Shown here: positions 15,390-24,475 of the stretch, piece by piece
How the letters are laid out: each line of letters starts with the position of its first letter
Position numbering within the stretch: the stretch's first letter is position 1
Source of the DNA: UBA2386 sp046306335
GTDB taxonomy: Bacteria; Planctomycetota; UBA1135; UBA2386
Reading direction: 5' to 3'
Length of the DNA: 31,563 nt
NCBI GenBank assembly: GCA_046306335.1
Contig: JBKDXM010000007.1
Location: forward strand, 1 to 31,563
The notes under the pieces: generated by a model
Databases searched by the model: none
Seen by the model: the letters and a program-made list of their open reading frames with translations, nothing else
What the model was told of the DNA's origin: nothing
Program-made: the position numbers and the translations under genes

Positions 15390-15418
15390 CGTTCCTCGTC
15401 CGTCAAGAAGGTGACGTC

Positions 15419-17101
15419 ATGATGATCCGGTTCGCGCTCGCTTCGTTCGCGCTCGCCGCTGCCGCGGTGGCGCAGTCCTCCCTCCAGATCAACCCCGGCA
15501 CGGGCGCATTGCAGTACCTGTGGGTGCCGGCGCCTGCCGCCAATCCGGTCGGCTTCTTCATGGACATGACCGTGACCAACGCCCTCACGATCCAGGGGCT
15601 CAGCTTTCCGAGCTACACCCCGGTCGGGCAGTCGATCACCGTCGAGCTCTACACCACGAACCCGGGCATCAGCACCTACGTCGGCAACGAGACGCTGCAA
15701 TCGAACTGGACCCTGCGCGCCTCGGGCTCGGCCGTCATCCCGACCAACGCCTCGACGCCCAACGTGTGCTTCGGCGCCGGCGTCCAGCTCGCTCCGGGGA
15801 CGTTCGGCGTCGCGATCCTCGTGCGCAACGCCAACAACCTGTTCAGCAACCTCGGCCCGCAGACGATCGCCAACGCCGACCTCAGCGTCACCGTCGGCTC
15901 GGTGAGCGCGCAGGCCTTCGTGAATCCGCCCTCGGCGTACGGCACGGACACGTTCCACTTCAACGGCACGTTGTTCTACGCGCCGGGGCTGGTGACCGGT
16001 TCGTGCGCGACCCGCGCATCGGTCGGTCGCGGCTGCAACAACGTCGGCGGCAGCTTCTATCAGCGCTGGACCGACAACGTCTCGATGGCGAACTCGCTCA
16101 ACGGCCGCAGCCTGCTGCTGATCAACACCGGCGCCGGCTATGTTCTCTCGCCCGGCCCGGCGACCTTCATCGCCCCGACCGCGGCGGCCACGAGCCTGCC
16201 GCCGATCAACAACGGCGAGGCGCTCGTGCCGCTGCCGAGCCCCCTCGCCTATCCCGGCGGCACGACCTCGCAGTTGATCGTCAACACCGACGGCCACATC
16301 TCGCCCGCCTCCAACCTGCCGTTCCCCGGCATCAACTACGCCTTCATGCCGTACGTCGACGGCATGCTGAACTCGCTCAACGCCATCTGGGCGGTGTGCT
16401 GGCACAACTTCAACACGACCGAGCTGGGCAGCGGCCTCATCAAGTGGGAAGCCGTCGGCAACCTGTTCGTCGTCACGTGGGACAACGTCGAAAGCCTGCC
16501 GGGCAACGCAACGGCCCAGAACGCCAATCCGTGCCGCTTCCAGGCGCAGTTCGACCTGACCACGGGCAACGTCAGCTACGTCTACCAGTCGATGACGACG
16601 ATCGGCGGCAGCCAGTCGTACGACGACACGATCGTGGGTTGGTCCCCCGGCGGCCCGTCGCCCGACCTCGGTCCGATCAACGTCGCGACGCTGACGACCC
16701 TGGTGCTGCCCGGGTCGGAGACCGTCGGCCTGCGGGTCGCCGCCTCCGCGCCGCCGCTGCTCGGCACGTCGATCGACTTCGTCACCAGCAACGTGACCAA
16801 CACCGGCTTCGGGGTCAACTTCCTCAGCCTCGTGCCGCTGCCCGCGCCCGGCTTCGATCTCGCGATCCTCGGCGCGCCGACCTGCTTCGCGCACGTCGAT
16901 CTCAATGCGGCCGTCGGCAACCTGATCTCGAACGTGCCGGGGCTGCCGCCGCTCAACGTCACGCTGTCGCTGCCGAGCACCCCGGCGCTGGCGGGCGTCG
17001 CGCTCGGCAACCAGTCGGTCTGGCTCGACACGGCGGTGAACGCGCTCGGTCTGCTGACGTCGAACGGCGTCACCGTCACCGTGGGCGCGTTCGGCCTCTG
17101 A
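15419..17101 (+). CDS. Secreted protein with nidogen-like region, function unknown
   Basis: A 560-residue exported protein. The start is the first of two consecutive ATGs, with GAAGG seven bases upstream serving as a clear Shine-Dalgarno. The signal peptide is MMIRFALASFALAAAAVAQS. An N-terminal jelly-roll-like segment follows (about 20-190). A short Gly/Cys segment, GSCATRASVGRGC and then SFYQRW, resembles a motif that recurs in planctomycete secreted proteins. The middle (about 285-430) resembles nidogen/NIDO domains: LIVNTDGHIS, LFVVTWDNVESLP, then FQAQFDLTTGNVSYVYQ. The C-terminus is a further beta-rich region. A role on the cell surface or in the matrix is plausible; there is no enzyme signature. 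Base composition is less extreme than in neighbours because it is Asn/Thr/Ser-rich. Confidence 0.82.
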   Translation: MMIRFALASFALAAAAVAQSSLQINPGTGALQYLWVPAPAANPVGFFMDMTVTNALTIQGLSFPSYTPVGQSITVELYTTNPGISTYVGNETLQSNWTLRASGSAVIPTNASTPNVCFGAGVQLAPGTFGVAILVRNANNLFSNLGPQTIANADLSVTVGSVSAQAFVNPPSAYGTDTFHFNGTLFYAPGLVTGSCATRASVGRGCNNVGGSFYQRWTDNVSMANSLNGRSLLLINTGAGYVLSPGPATFIAPTAAATSLPPINNGEALVPLPSPLAYPGGTTSQLIVNTDGHISPASNLPFPGINYAFMPYVDGMLNSLNAIWAVCWHNFNTTELGSGLIKWEAVGNLFVVTWDNVESLPGNATAQNANPCRFQAQFDLTTGNVSYVYQSMTTIGGSQSYDDTIVGWSPGGPSPDLGPINVATLTTLVLPGSETVGLRVAASAPPLLGTSIDFVTSNVTNTGFGVNFLSLVPLPAPGFDLAILGAPTCFAHVDLNAAVGNLISNVPGLPPLNVTLSLPSTPALAGVALGNQSVWLDTAVNALGLLTSNGVTVTVGAFGL

Positions 17102-17208
17102 CCGCGCGGGACGCGGCGACGGGATCGCGGAGCAATCGCCCCGGCCCGGCGTCGGGCGCGACTTCCCGCGGTCGCCATGCGGCGGCCGCGCGTACGATCC
17201 GCGCCCCG

Positions 17209-19629
17209 ATGCACGCCCGCCCTTCCTGGCTGCCGTTCCTTTCCGTCCTGCTGGCGCTGGCCTCGTCGCTGTGCGCGCAGGACGGCACGCTCACGCTGAC
17301 CGCGGCCATCGAGCCGGCGACCGCCAAGCCCGGCGACGCGGTCACCCTCGTGCTCAAGGCCACCGTCACCGCCGGCTGGCACGCCTACGGCGCGTTGGAG
17401 CAGACCAACATCCCGGTCGCGCTCGCGGCCGACAAGCTGCAGCTCGGCGGCCTGGAGCGCGCGGGCGAGCCGGAGATCCCCCCCGGCAACCTGGAGCTCA
17501 AGGGCGACCTGCGGCAGTTCCCGCTGCCCAACGTCTTCACCGTCAAGCAGCCGCTGAAGGTGCCCGCCGGCATGGCGGGCGGCACGGTCGAGGTCGCGGG
17601 CGCCTTCGACTTCCAGCTCTGTGACGAGTCGATGTGCTTGCCGCTGGACGAGGCGAAGTTCAGCGCGCGGCTGGTCGTCGACGCGCCGGTTGCGCCGAAG
17701 GCGGCTCCCGCCGGCGGCGCGCAGGACCCCAAGGCCGCGCCGTCGTTCCGCTCGGATGACGGCAAGATCGAAGTCCTGCCGCGCTTCGAGCCCGCCACGG
17801 CGCGCGCCGGCGAGACGGCGACGCTGGTGCTCAAGGTCGCGGTGCTCGACCCCGAGTACCACGCGTACGGCGCGCTGGAGACCGAGCAGCTCCCGGTCGG
17901 GCTGAGCAAGACCAGCGACTGGGGCAGCCTCGCGCCCGAGGGCGCGCCGCAGATCCCGCCCGGCGAGAAGAAGGAGCGCGCCGGCTTCGTCAACCATCCG
18001 CTGCCGCAGGGCTTCGAGGTCAAGCAGATCGTGCGCGTGCCCGCCGACGCCAAGCCCGGCGAGCTCGGCGTCGACGCCGGCTTCACCTACCAGATCTGCA
18101 ACGAGACCGGGTGCCTGGACCCCGCCGAGGTCGGCTTCGAGGCCAAGCTCGTCGTCGAGGCCGGCGCGGCGCGGCCCGAGCGCAGCGGCGTGGCGGCGGC
18201 GGCGCCGACGACGACCGGACCGGCGGCGGGCGGCGACGCGCCGAAGGCGGCGCCGGCCGACGACGACAACCCGTTCGGCAGTTCGTGGTGGGCGCTGATC
18301 CTCGCCTGCATCGGCGGCGGCCTGTTCGCCCTCGCGATGCCGTGCACGTACCCGATGATCCCGATCACGTTCAGCTTCTTCACCAAGCAGGCGGAGAAGC
18401 GGGGCGGCAAGGTGCTGCCGCTCGCGCTGGTCTACGGGTTCGGCATCGTGCTGATGTTCACGCTGGTCGGCGCGCTGCTGTCGACGGTCATCATCAACGT
18501 CGTCAACCACTGGCTGACCAACGCCGTCATCGGCGCGATGTTCCTGTTCTTCGCCTGCGTGCTGTTCGGCTGGATCAACCTGGAGCCGCCGCAGGCGCTG
18601 CAGCAGGCCGCCGGCAAGGCCACCGCGACCGGCGGCTACCTCGGCGTGTTCTTCATGGGCGCGACGCTGGTGATCACGTCGTTCACCTGCACGGCGCCGA
18701 TCGTCGGCTCGCTGCTCGCCAACGTCGCGCAGTTCGGCACGGGCCGCGTCGCCATCGGCATGGCGATCTTCGGCGCGACGATGGCGCTGCCGTTCGTGCT
18801 GTTGTCGCTGGTGCCGACCAAGGTGAAGGCGATGCCGCGGTCGGGCGAGTGGATGGAGACGCTCAAGGTCTCGCTCGGCTTCGTCGAGCTGGCCGCGGCG
18901 CTCAAGTTCGTGTCGATGGTCGACTTCGCCTTCGGCTGGCAGGCGCTGCCGCGCGAGCTGTTCCTGCTGCTGTGGACGGCGATCTTCGGCCTGTGGGCGC
19001 TGTACCTGTTCGGCGTCCTGCGCAAGGCCGGCAGCGGCCCCAACGAGGGCGTCGGCGGCGGCCGCATGGCGGCGGGCATGTTCGTCACGCTGCTGGCGAC
19101 GTACTTCCTGTTCGGCGCGCTCGGCAACAAGCTCGATTCGGTGATGACCGGCTTCATCCCCGGCTACAGCAACTCGCTGGTGTCGAAGGCCGACGGCAAG
19201 GGCGGCAAGAAGCAGCTCGGCGACCACGTGATCGTGTACGACGACATGGCGCGCGCGATCGAGGTCGCCAAGGCCGACGACAAGCTGCTGCTCTACAACT
19301 TCACCGGCTTCAATTGAGCGACGTGCCGCATCATGGAAGACAAGGTCTTCCCGAGCCCGGCGGTCGCCGGACTCATGCAGAAGTTCGTCGTGGAGAGCAG
19401 GCAGCACACCGACACGAAGAACACGTTGACCGACGCGCAGTTCGCGACGAACCGCAAGGCGCAGGCGGAGATCGCCGGCAGCAAGGCCAACCCGTACTTC
19501 GTGGTCGTCGATCCGCGCACCGGCGAGAAGATCGACACGTTCCGGCTGACCGGCAGCTTCACCGAGTGGGAGGGGCTGTGGCGGCGCTGGCTCGAAGGCG
19601 TGCTGGCGAAGGCCGGCCGCGGCAAGTGA
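17209..19629 (+). CDS. dsbD: DsbD-type thiol:disulfide interchange protein, probable selenoprotein (UxxC)
   Basis: DsbD moves electrons from cytoplasmic thioredoxin across the inner membrane to exported partners. The product has a signal peptide, two N-terminal DsbD-alpha-like domains each with a CX4C pair (C138/C143 and C297/C302), and about eight membrane helices (about 363-650). The transmembrane cysteines lie in MPCTYP (C379) and SFTCTAP (C494). The C-terminal thioredoxin domain begins near LLLYNFTGFN. An in-frame TGA (19315-19317) sits at residue 703 where NCxxCR is expected, giving N-U-A-T-C706-R. The same frame runs on for 103 codons with KVFPSPAV and a cis-Pro-like NPYFVVVDPRTG, ending at 19629. 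I read 806 residues with Sec703. The alternatives are a nonsense mutation or base error, giving a 702-residue protein lacking most of the thioredoxin domain. A TACGAT lies 11 bases before the ATG. Confidence 0.85.
19318..19367 (+). promoter_or_regulatory. Candidate bacterial SECIS hairpin of the DsbD gene
   Basis: A perfect 7-bp stem GGAAGAC/GTCTTCC (19335-19341 with 19345-19351) with loop AAG begins 17 nt after the TGA; the UGA-to-loop distance is 24 nt. A lower stem can form directly after the TGA (GCGA 19318-19321 with TCGC 19364-19367, and CCGC 19326-19329 with GCGG 19360-19363). A four-pair alternative upper stem gives a nine-base loop starting with G and containing GGUC. It fits the position rule for SECIS elements; the three-base loop lacks G in its first two positions, which weakens the match. 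Confidence 0.58.
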
Positions 19630-19823
19630 GCGGCGCACGCCGGCCGGCAGGCGGACCGCGGCGCCGCTGGACGGGGCGGCGCGCCGCGGGCAGGATCGCG
19701 GCACAGGCGCCCGGATGGTCCGGCCCCGCCTCCGCCGCTGTGACTTGATGCGCCGGATCGGTGTGTGCGCCGCCGGCCATTCGTGTGCGGGCGCGCTGCG
19801 TCCGCAGACAGAGGATTCGAACG

Positions 19824-21461
19824 ATGACGCCGAGGAATGATGGTCTTCTCGCCCCCGGTTGGTCGGTTGCGGCGACGCTGTTCTGCCTGATCGCGACCGC
19901 GCCCGACGCCGCGGCCCAGGCGCGCCCGGAGCGCAACCCGTTCCTCTCGGCCGACGTCTATGGCGTCACCCACGTCAATCCGGCCAAGCAGAACAGCATC
20001 CCCTACAAGATCGACCTGCGCGAACGGAGGGTCGACCTCGACGCGCTGACGCCGGTCTGGGGCGGGCCGGTCAACAACTCGACCTACGCCTCGGCGCGCC
20101 CGGGCTTCTTCTGGTCCGTGGCCACCGACCGCGTGGCGCTGATCGACGCGCGCGGCGACGGGTGGCGGATGGTGGCGGACATCGACCTGCCCGGCGCGTC
20201 ACGGCGCTCGCGGGACGACCTGGAGCGGCTGGTGAAGTTCGAGTACGCCGACCTGGCCGCCGCCGAGGCGCACCTGAAGGGCATCCTCGGCCCAGCGCCC
20301 GGCGCCGTGCTGCCGGCCGGCATCTACGCCCTGGTCAGCCGCGAGGACCACGTCTACGCCAACGCCGGGACGATCGTCTCGGCGATCGGACTCGTCGACC
20401 GCGACGATCCGGCGAAGGGGCTGGAGGTGAAGGCGCGGTTCGACACCGCGACCATCGTGCCGCCGACCAGCGTGTTCGGCGAGGCGCCCAGGGTCGGGCT
20501 CGTGGGCATGAACATGACCTACGACGGCCACATCGTCATCGGCGCGCTCAACGGCGTCGCCGTGGTCGACGCCGCGCTGCAGAAGGGCCAGTTCCGCAAG
20601 TTCGACGACGACAACCAGATGTCGACCAACTCGCTGGCGATCGACGCGGCCGGCGGCATCTACGTCGCGACCGGGTCGAAGAAGCCGCGGCTGCCGGGCG
20701 TGATGCACAAGCTCGTCTGGAAGGACGGCCGCCTGTCGAACGATCCGAAGGACGGCGCCTGGACGGCGCAGTACGACGGCGGCGACTGGCCGCCCGCCAT
20801 CAAGGCCGGCACCGGCACCGGCTCGACGCCGACGCTGATGGGCTTCGGCGACGGCGAGGACCAGCTGGTCCTGATCACCGACGGCTCGAACCGCATGAAG
20901 CTCGTCGCCTTCTGGCGCGGCGAGATCCCGGCCGACGCCCGCAAGGTTCCCGGCGCGCTGTCGCCGCGCATCGCCGACCAGAAGCCGGTGTCGGCGGGCA
21001 TCTCCGAGCAGCGCCCGTGGCTGCAGTCCGAGCAGACGATCATCGCGTCCGGCTACGGCGCGTTCGTCGTCAACAACCTCATCGAGGAAGGCCACCCCGA
21101 CCGCATCGTCGACGTCATGACGGTCGGCCCGGTGCACAGCGCGCCGCGCGGCGTCGAGAAGATCGTCTGGAACGCGGCGGAGAACCGCTTCTTCTCCGCC
21201 TGGGCCCGCGGCGACGTGGTGTCCGTCAGCATGGTCCCGCTGATGAGTTCCGGCGCCAACGCCGTGTTCGTCGGCGGCTACAGCAAGGCCGATGGCTGGG
21301 AGGTGACGGGCCTGGACTGGGACACCGGGCGCACCGTCTCGCGCACGATCTTCGGGCAGAACAACAAGGGCAACGGCGCGTACGCGATCCTGCAGTTCCT
21401 CGAGAACGGCGACATGCTGTTCAACTCCGTCATCGGGCCGTACCGCATTCCGATGCGCTGA
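19824..21461 (+). CDS. Secreted beta-propeller-like protein, function unknown
   Basis: A 545-residue exported protein that I do not recognise. The ATG at 19824 has an AGAGGA about eight bases upstream, and the N-terminus is a signal peptide (hydrophobic WSVAATLFCLIATAPDAAAQ). The mature part has recurring strand-turn units such as GIYALVSREDHVYANAGT, GHIVIGALNGVAVVDAAL and GGIYVATGS, with Asp/Gly turns, as in SMP-30 or quinoprotein-type propellers. Only one cysteine is present, in the signal peptide, so it is not a heme c protein. It lies downstream of the DsbD gene after 194 bp of GC-rich DNA with no gene. A lactonase-like or binding role would be speculation. Confidence 0.8.
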   Translation: MTPRNDGLLAPGWSVAATLFCLIATAPDAAAQARPERNPFLSADVYGVTHVNPAKQNSIPYKIDLRERRVDLDALTPVWGGPVNNSTYASARPGFFWSVATDRVALIDARGDGWRMVADIDLPGASRRSRDDLERLVKFEYADLAAAEAHLKGILGPAPGAVLPAGIYALVSREDHVYANAGTIVSAIGLVDRDDPAKGLEVKARFDTATIVPPTSVFGEAPRVGLVGMNMTYDGHIVIGALNGVAVVDAALQKGQFRKFDDDNQMSTNSLAIDAAGGIYVATGSKKPRLPGVMHKLVWKDGRLSNDPKDGAWTAQYDGGDWPPAIKAGTGTGSTPTLMGFGDGEDQLVLITDGSNRMKLVAFWRGEIPADARKVPGALSPRIADQKPVSAGISEQRPWLQSEQTIIASGYGAFVVNNLIEEGHPDRIVDVMTVGPVHSAPRGVEKIVWNAAENRFFSAWARGDVVSVSMVPLMSSGANAVFVGGYSKADGWEVTGLDWDTGRTVSRTIFGQNNKGNGAYAILQFLENGDMLFNSVIGPYRIPMR

Positions 21462-21560
21462 GCGTGCGCCCGGCGGACCGTCGGATCGCGTGTCGCGCGG
21501 TCCTCGCGGCCACGCCGAGGGCCGCGCGACGCCGCGCCCGCCGGCGACCCGCGCCCGCCG

Positions 21561-22490
21561 TCAGGCCGCCGCCGCCGGCGGCCGCTCCGGCGTGACCGCG
21601 CGCAGCACGATCTCGTTGCCGCGCAGCAGCCGCAGCCGCTGCGGTTGGCCGATCGCCGCGCGCGGCAGCGACGTGATCAGGTCGCCAGCGCCCCGGATCG
21701 GCCGGTCCTCCATCGCCAGCAGCAGGTCGCCGGCCTGCACGCCGGCGCGCTCGGCCGGCGAGCCCTTCGTCACCTCGAACACGCCGAGCGCGCGCGTCGC
21801 CGGCAGCCCGAGCCGCCGCGCCACCGCCGGCGCGAGTTCGACGACCTGCACGGCGACGCCGAGCCACCCGCGCACCACGCGACCGAAGCGCTCAAGCTCG
21901 GGCGCGATGGCGCTCGCCGTCGACGACGGCACCGCGAAGCACAGGCCCTGCGCCATCGGCAGGATCGCCGTGGCGATGCCGATGACGCGGCCGTCGACGT
22001 CGAGCAGCGGCCCGCCGGAGTTGCCCGGGTTGAGCGGCGCGTCGGTCTGGATGACGTCCTCGATGGTCTGGCCGCCGGGGACCGGCAGCGCGCGGCCGAG
22101 CCCGCTGAGGATGCCCGCGGTCACCGAGTGCGCGAGGCCGTGCGGGCAGCCGACCGCCAGCGCGAAGTCGCCGACGCGCAGCGCGTTGGAGTCGGCGAGC
22201 GGGAGCGGGTCGACGCCGGCGTCCGGCACGCGCAGCACGGCGAGGTCGGTCGCCGGGTCGACGCCGAGCACCCGTGCTTGCGCGGTGCGGCCGTCGTGGA
22301 AGGTCGCTTCGACGCTGTGCGCGCCGTCGACGACGTGGCAGTTGGTCAGCGCCAGCCCGTCGGCGCCGCAGACGAAGCCCGAGCCCGTGCCGCTGCGACC
22401 GCGGCCGTGCGTGCGCAGGTGCAGCACCGCCGGCCGCACGCGCGCCACGACGGCGGCGATCTCGTCGGAGAACGAACGCAGCAGGCCCAT
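21561..22490 (-). CDS. HtrA/Deg-like trypsin-fold serine protease with PDZ domain
   Basis: A 309-residue protease with an intact catalytic triad: H52 in ALTNCHVV, D82 in PATDLAVLRV and S158 in NPGNSGGPL. The loop GCPHGLAHSVTAGILSGLGR and the motif IQTDAPLNPGNSGG are typical of Deg proteases. A single PDZ domain follows from about residue 205 (GWLGVAVQ, SPAERAGVQAGDLLLAMEDRPI). No signal peptide or membrane anchor is visible from the ATG at 22490 (MGLLRSFSDEIAAVV). It may therefore be cytoplasmic, unlike DegP and DegS; the frame stays open upstream, but that extension is not signal-like. It is divergent from the carboxypeptidase-regulatory-like gene, with 94 bp between the starts. Confidence 0.92.
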   Translation of the reverse strand: MGLLRSFSDEIAAVVARVRPAVLHLRTHGRGRSGTGSGFVCGADGLALTNCHVVDGAHSVEATFHDGRTAQARVLGVDPATDLAVLRVPDAGVDPLPLADSNALRVGDFALAVGCPHGLAHSVTAGILSGLGRALPVPGGQTIEDVIQTDAPLNPGNSGGPLLDVDGRVIGIATAILPMAQGLCFAVPSSTASAIAPELERFGRVVRGWLGVAVQVVELAPAVARRLGLPATRALGVFEVTKGSPAERAGVQAGDLLLAMEDRPIRGAGDLITSLPRAAIGQPQRLRLLRGNEIVLRAVTPERPPAAAA

Positions 22491-22584
22491 GCGACGGCTG
22501 TAGGCCGCGCGCGCGCGCGGGCAAGCGCGGCGATCGGCGGCGTGCCGGCTGGTCGGCCACGGTGCGTTCGCGGAAGATGCGCCG

Positions 22585-24447
22585 ATGCGTCTCCTCGCCC
22601 TGGCGTCGCTGTTCGCGGGTCTGCTGGCCGTCGCCGTGCCCGCGCAAGCGCGCAAGCCGCTGGTCGGCACGGTGGTCGACGGCGACGGCAAGCCGATCGA
22701 CGGCGCTTCGGTCGAGTGCGTGCTCGCGCCCGACGGCCCGGACCTGCCGCCGGTCGACGTGCTGACGGCGACGACCGACGCGCGCGGGCGCTTCCGCGTC
22801 GAGGCGCTGCCGGGCGCGCTCTACCAGTGCTGGGCCGCGGGACCGAAGGACGACGGCGGAGCGCAGCGCGTCAGCGACGTCGTGCCGGCCGCCGTCGGGC
22901 AGCTGGTGGCGCTCGTCGCCAAGAGCAAGGGCGGCACCGGTGCGGTGACCCTGCGCGGGCTCGACGCGTGGCAGGACCGCGCGCCGTTCACGTTGCGCTG
23001 CGTCGTCGCCGGCCGCGCGGTGGACTGCAAGGTCGAAGCCGTCGACGGCGCCTTCGTCGCGCAGGTGCCGACGCGGCCGGTCGGCGGCGTCACGGCGGCA
23101 GTGCGCGACTGCGACGGCTTCCACGTCTGCGTCCTCACGCTGTCGCCGCGGACGACGCGGCTGTCGGTGCCGTCGCCGCAGCCGGTCCGCTGCCGCGTCG
23201 TCGACGAGAAGGGCCAGCCGATCGCCGGCGCGCGCATCGTCCGGCCGCGCGCGGCGGGCGCGGACCCTTTCCCGCTGATCGAGCGGCGCATCGGGATCGC
23301 CGAGTCGCCGTTGCCGCAGGAAGGCCTGTTGGGCGTCACCGGCGACGACGGCGTCGTGGTCGTTCGCGTCGCCTCGCAGCACGACTTGTTCGCCGACAAG
23401 CAGCAGGGCACCCATGAACTCGTCGGCTTCCGCGCCGACGCGCCCGGGCGCCGAGCGAGCCGCGCCGGGCGATCGTGGCAAGGCCTGTTCGAGGACGGCA
23501 AGCCTGCGGCCGAGAAGGCCGGTCGCGACGGCTTCACCTTCACCCTGCAACCGGCGCGCCCGCAGCGGTTCCGCTTCGTCGACGGCGGCAAGCCCCTGGC
23601 CGGCGTCGCAGTCACGGCGGTGCATGCGGTGTCGGTTCGGGTCGGCGATGGCTTCGGCCAATCGTGGTCGGAGGCCGCGCGCGCGACGACCGACGACGAA
23701 GGCCGCATCGCGATCGACGTCGGGCTCGACGACGGCGCCCAGCTGCAGCTCCTGCTCGCGACCGGCGGGTCGTCCGCTGCCGCCGCCGGCGGCGCCGCGT
23801 TCGCGGTGCGTCCCATCCTGCTGCACCCACAGGACCAGCGCGCCGACGCCGGCGAGCGGCGCATCGACCTCGCCGCGTTGGCCACCGTCGTCGTCACCGT
23901 CCGGGACGCGCAAGGCGGACCGGGCCGAGGCTCGCAGGTCGCCCTGGCCAGCGCCGCGTCCAGCCGCCAAAGCTATGACTTCGCGGACCTCCGCTTCCTC
24001 GCGCCGGACGCCGCCGGCCGCGTGGCCGTGCGCCTCGCGCCCGGCGAGTGGTGCGCGGTCGCGTGCGCCCAGGACGGCTTCGTCGTCAAGGAGTTCGACG
24101 CGGTGACCACGCCGGCCCTGGAACTGGCGATCGCGCCGTTCCCGACGATGCGCGCAAAGGTCGTCGACGACGCCGGCAAGCCGGTCGTCGGCGCGAGCTT
24201 CGCGAGCAACGGCACGCAGACGACCATGATGGACTCCAAGACCGCCGACTGGTTGACGAGCCGGCTCGCCTGGAGCTGGAGCGACGAACTGCTCCGCCGC
24301 GCCCGCAGCGACGCCGACGGCGTCCTCCGCGTGCCGTTCGTGCCGGCTGCCGGCTGGACGCAGCAGGGCGTGATCCAGCTGCGCGGCAAGCGCTCGGCGC
24401 AGCTCGACCTCGTCGCCGAGGACGTCGGCGAGGTCGTGGTGAAGTGA
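22585..24447 (+). CDS. Secreted protein with several carboxypeptidase-regulatory-like domains
   Basis: A 620-residue exported protein. The signal peptide is MRLLALASLFAGLLAVAVPAQ. Repeated transthyretin-like (CarboxypepD_reg) beta-sandwich units are recognisable by the pattern V-x-D-x-x-G-x-P-hydrophobic-x-G-A. Examples are VVDGDGKPIDGASVECV (near 33), VVDEKGQPIAGARIV (near 206), VDGGKPLAGVAVTAV (near 332) and VVDDAGKPVVGASF (near 528), each followed by a D-x-x-G-R turn (TTDARGRFRVE, TTDDEGRIAID). There is no peptidase catalytic domain. Such arrays usually mediate adhesion or form structural spacers at the cell surface. It may be cotranscribed with the membrane protein 28 bp downstream. Confidence 0.85.
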   Translation: MRLLALASLFAGLLAVAVPAQARKPLVGTVVDGDGKPIDGASVECVLAPDGPDLPPVDVLTATTDARGRFRVEALPGALYQCWAAGPKDDGGAQRVSDVVPAAVGQLVALVAKSKGGTGAVTLRGLDAWQDRAPFTLRCVVAGRAVDCKVEAVDGAFVAQVPTRPVGGVTAAVRDCDGFHVCVLTLSPRTTRLSVPSPQPVRCRVVDEKGQPIAGARIVRPRAAGADPFPLIERRIGIAESPLPQEGLLGVTGDDGVVVVRVASQHDLFADKQQGTHELVGFRADAPGRRASRAGRSWQGLFEDGKPAAEKAGRDGFTFTLQPARPQRFRFVDGGKPLAGVAVTAVHAVSVRVGDGFGQSWSEAARATTDDEGRIAIDVGLDDGAQLQLLLATGGSSAAAAGGAAFAVRPILLHPQDQRADAGERRIDLAALATVVVTVRDAQGGPGRGSQVALASAASSRQSYDFADLRFLAPDAAGRVAVRLAPGEWCAVACAQDGFVVKEFDAVTTPALELAIAPFPTMRAKVVDDAGKPVVGASFASNGTQTTMMDSKTADWLTSRLAWSWSDELLRRARSDADGVLRVPFVPAAGWTQQGVIQLRGKRSAQLDLVAEDVGEVVVK

Positions 24448-24475
24448 TCGCACCGACGCCGTAGATTGGCGCGCG

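Larger units (their letters stand above)
14987..15418. other. 432-bp non-coding stretch between the barrel gene and the nidogen-like gene
   Basis: This region holds repeat copy A, an abutting repeat fragment, a (CG)8 tract at 15285-15300 prone to Z-DNA, and an 8-bp hairpin just upstream of the next gene. Open frames here have strongly Arg-rich translations and are not credible genes. Confidence 0.7.

Noticed and set aside
19315..19335. Frameshifted or split DsbD as an ordinary pseudogene, with a separate small gene starting at the ATG at 19333
   Set aside because: The downstream part is in the same reading frame and the only lesion is one TGA at a catalytic Cys position. A separate 98-residue protein would start in the middle of a thioredoxin active-site helix.
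16582..19704. Long minus-strand frame opposite the nidogen-like and DsbD genes
   Set aside because: It is an antisense shadow; the plus strand has membrane segments, cysteine motifs and signal peptides.
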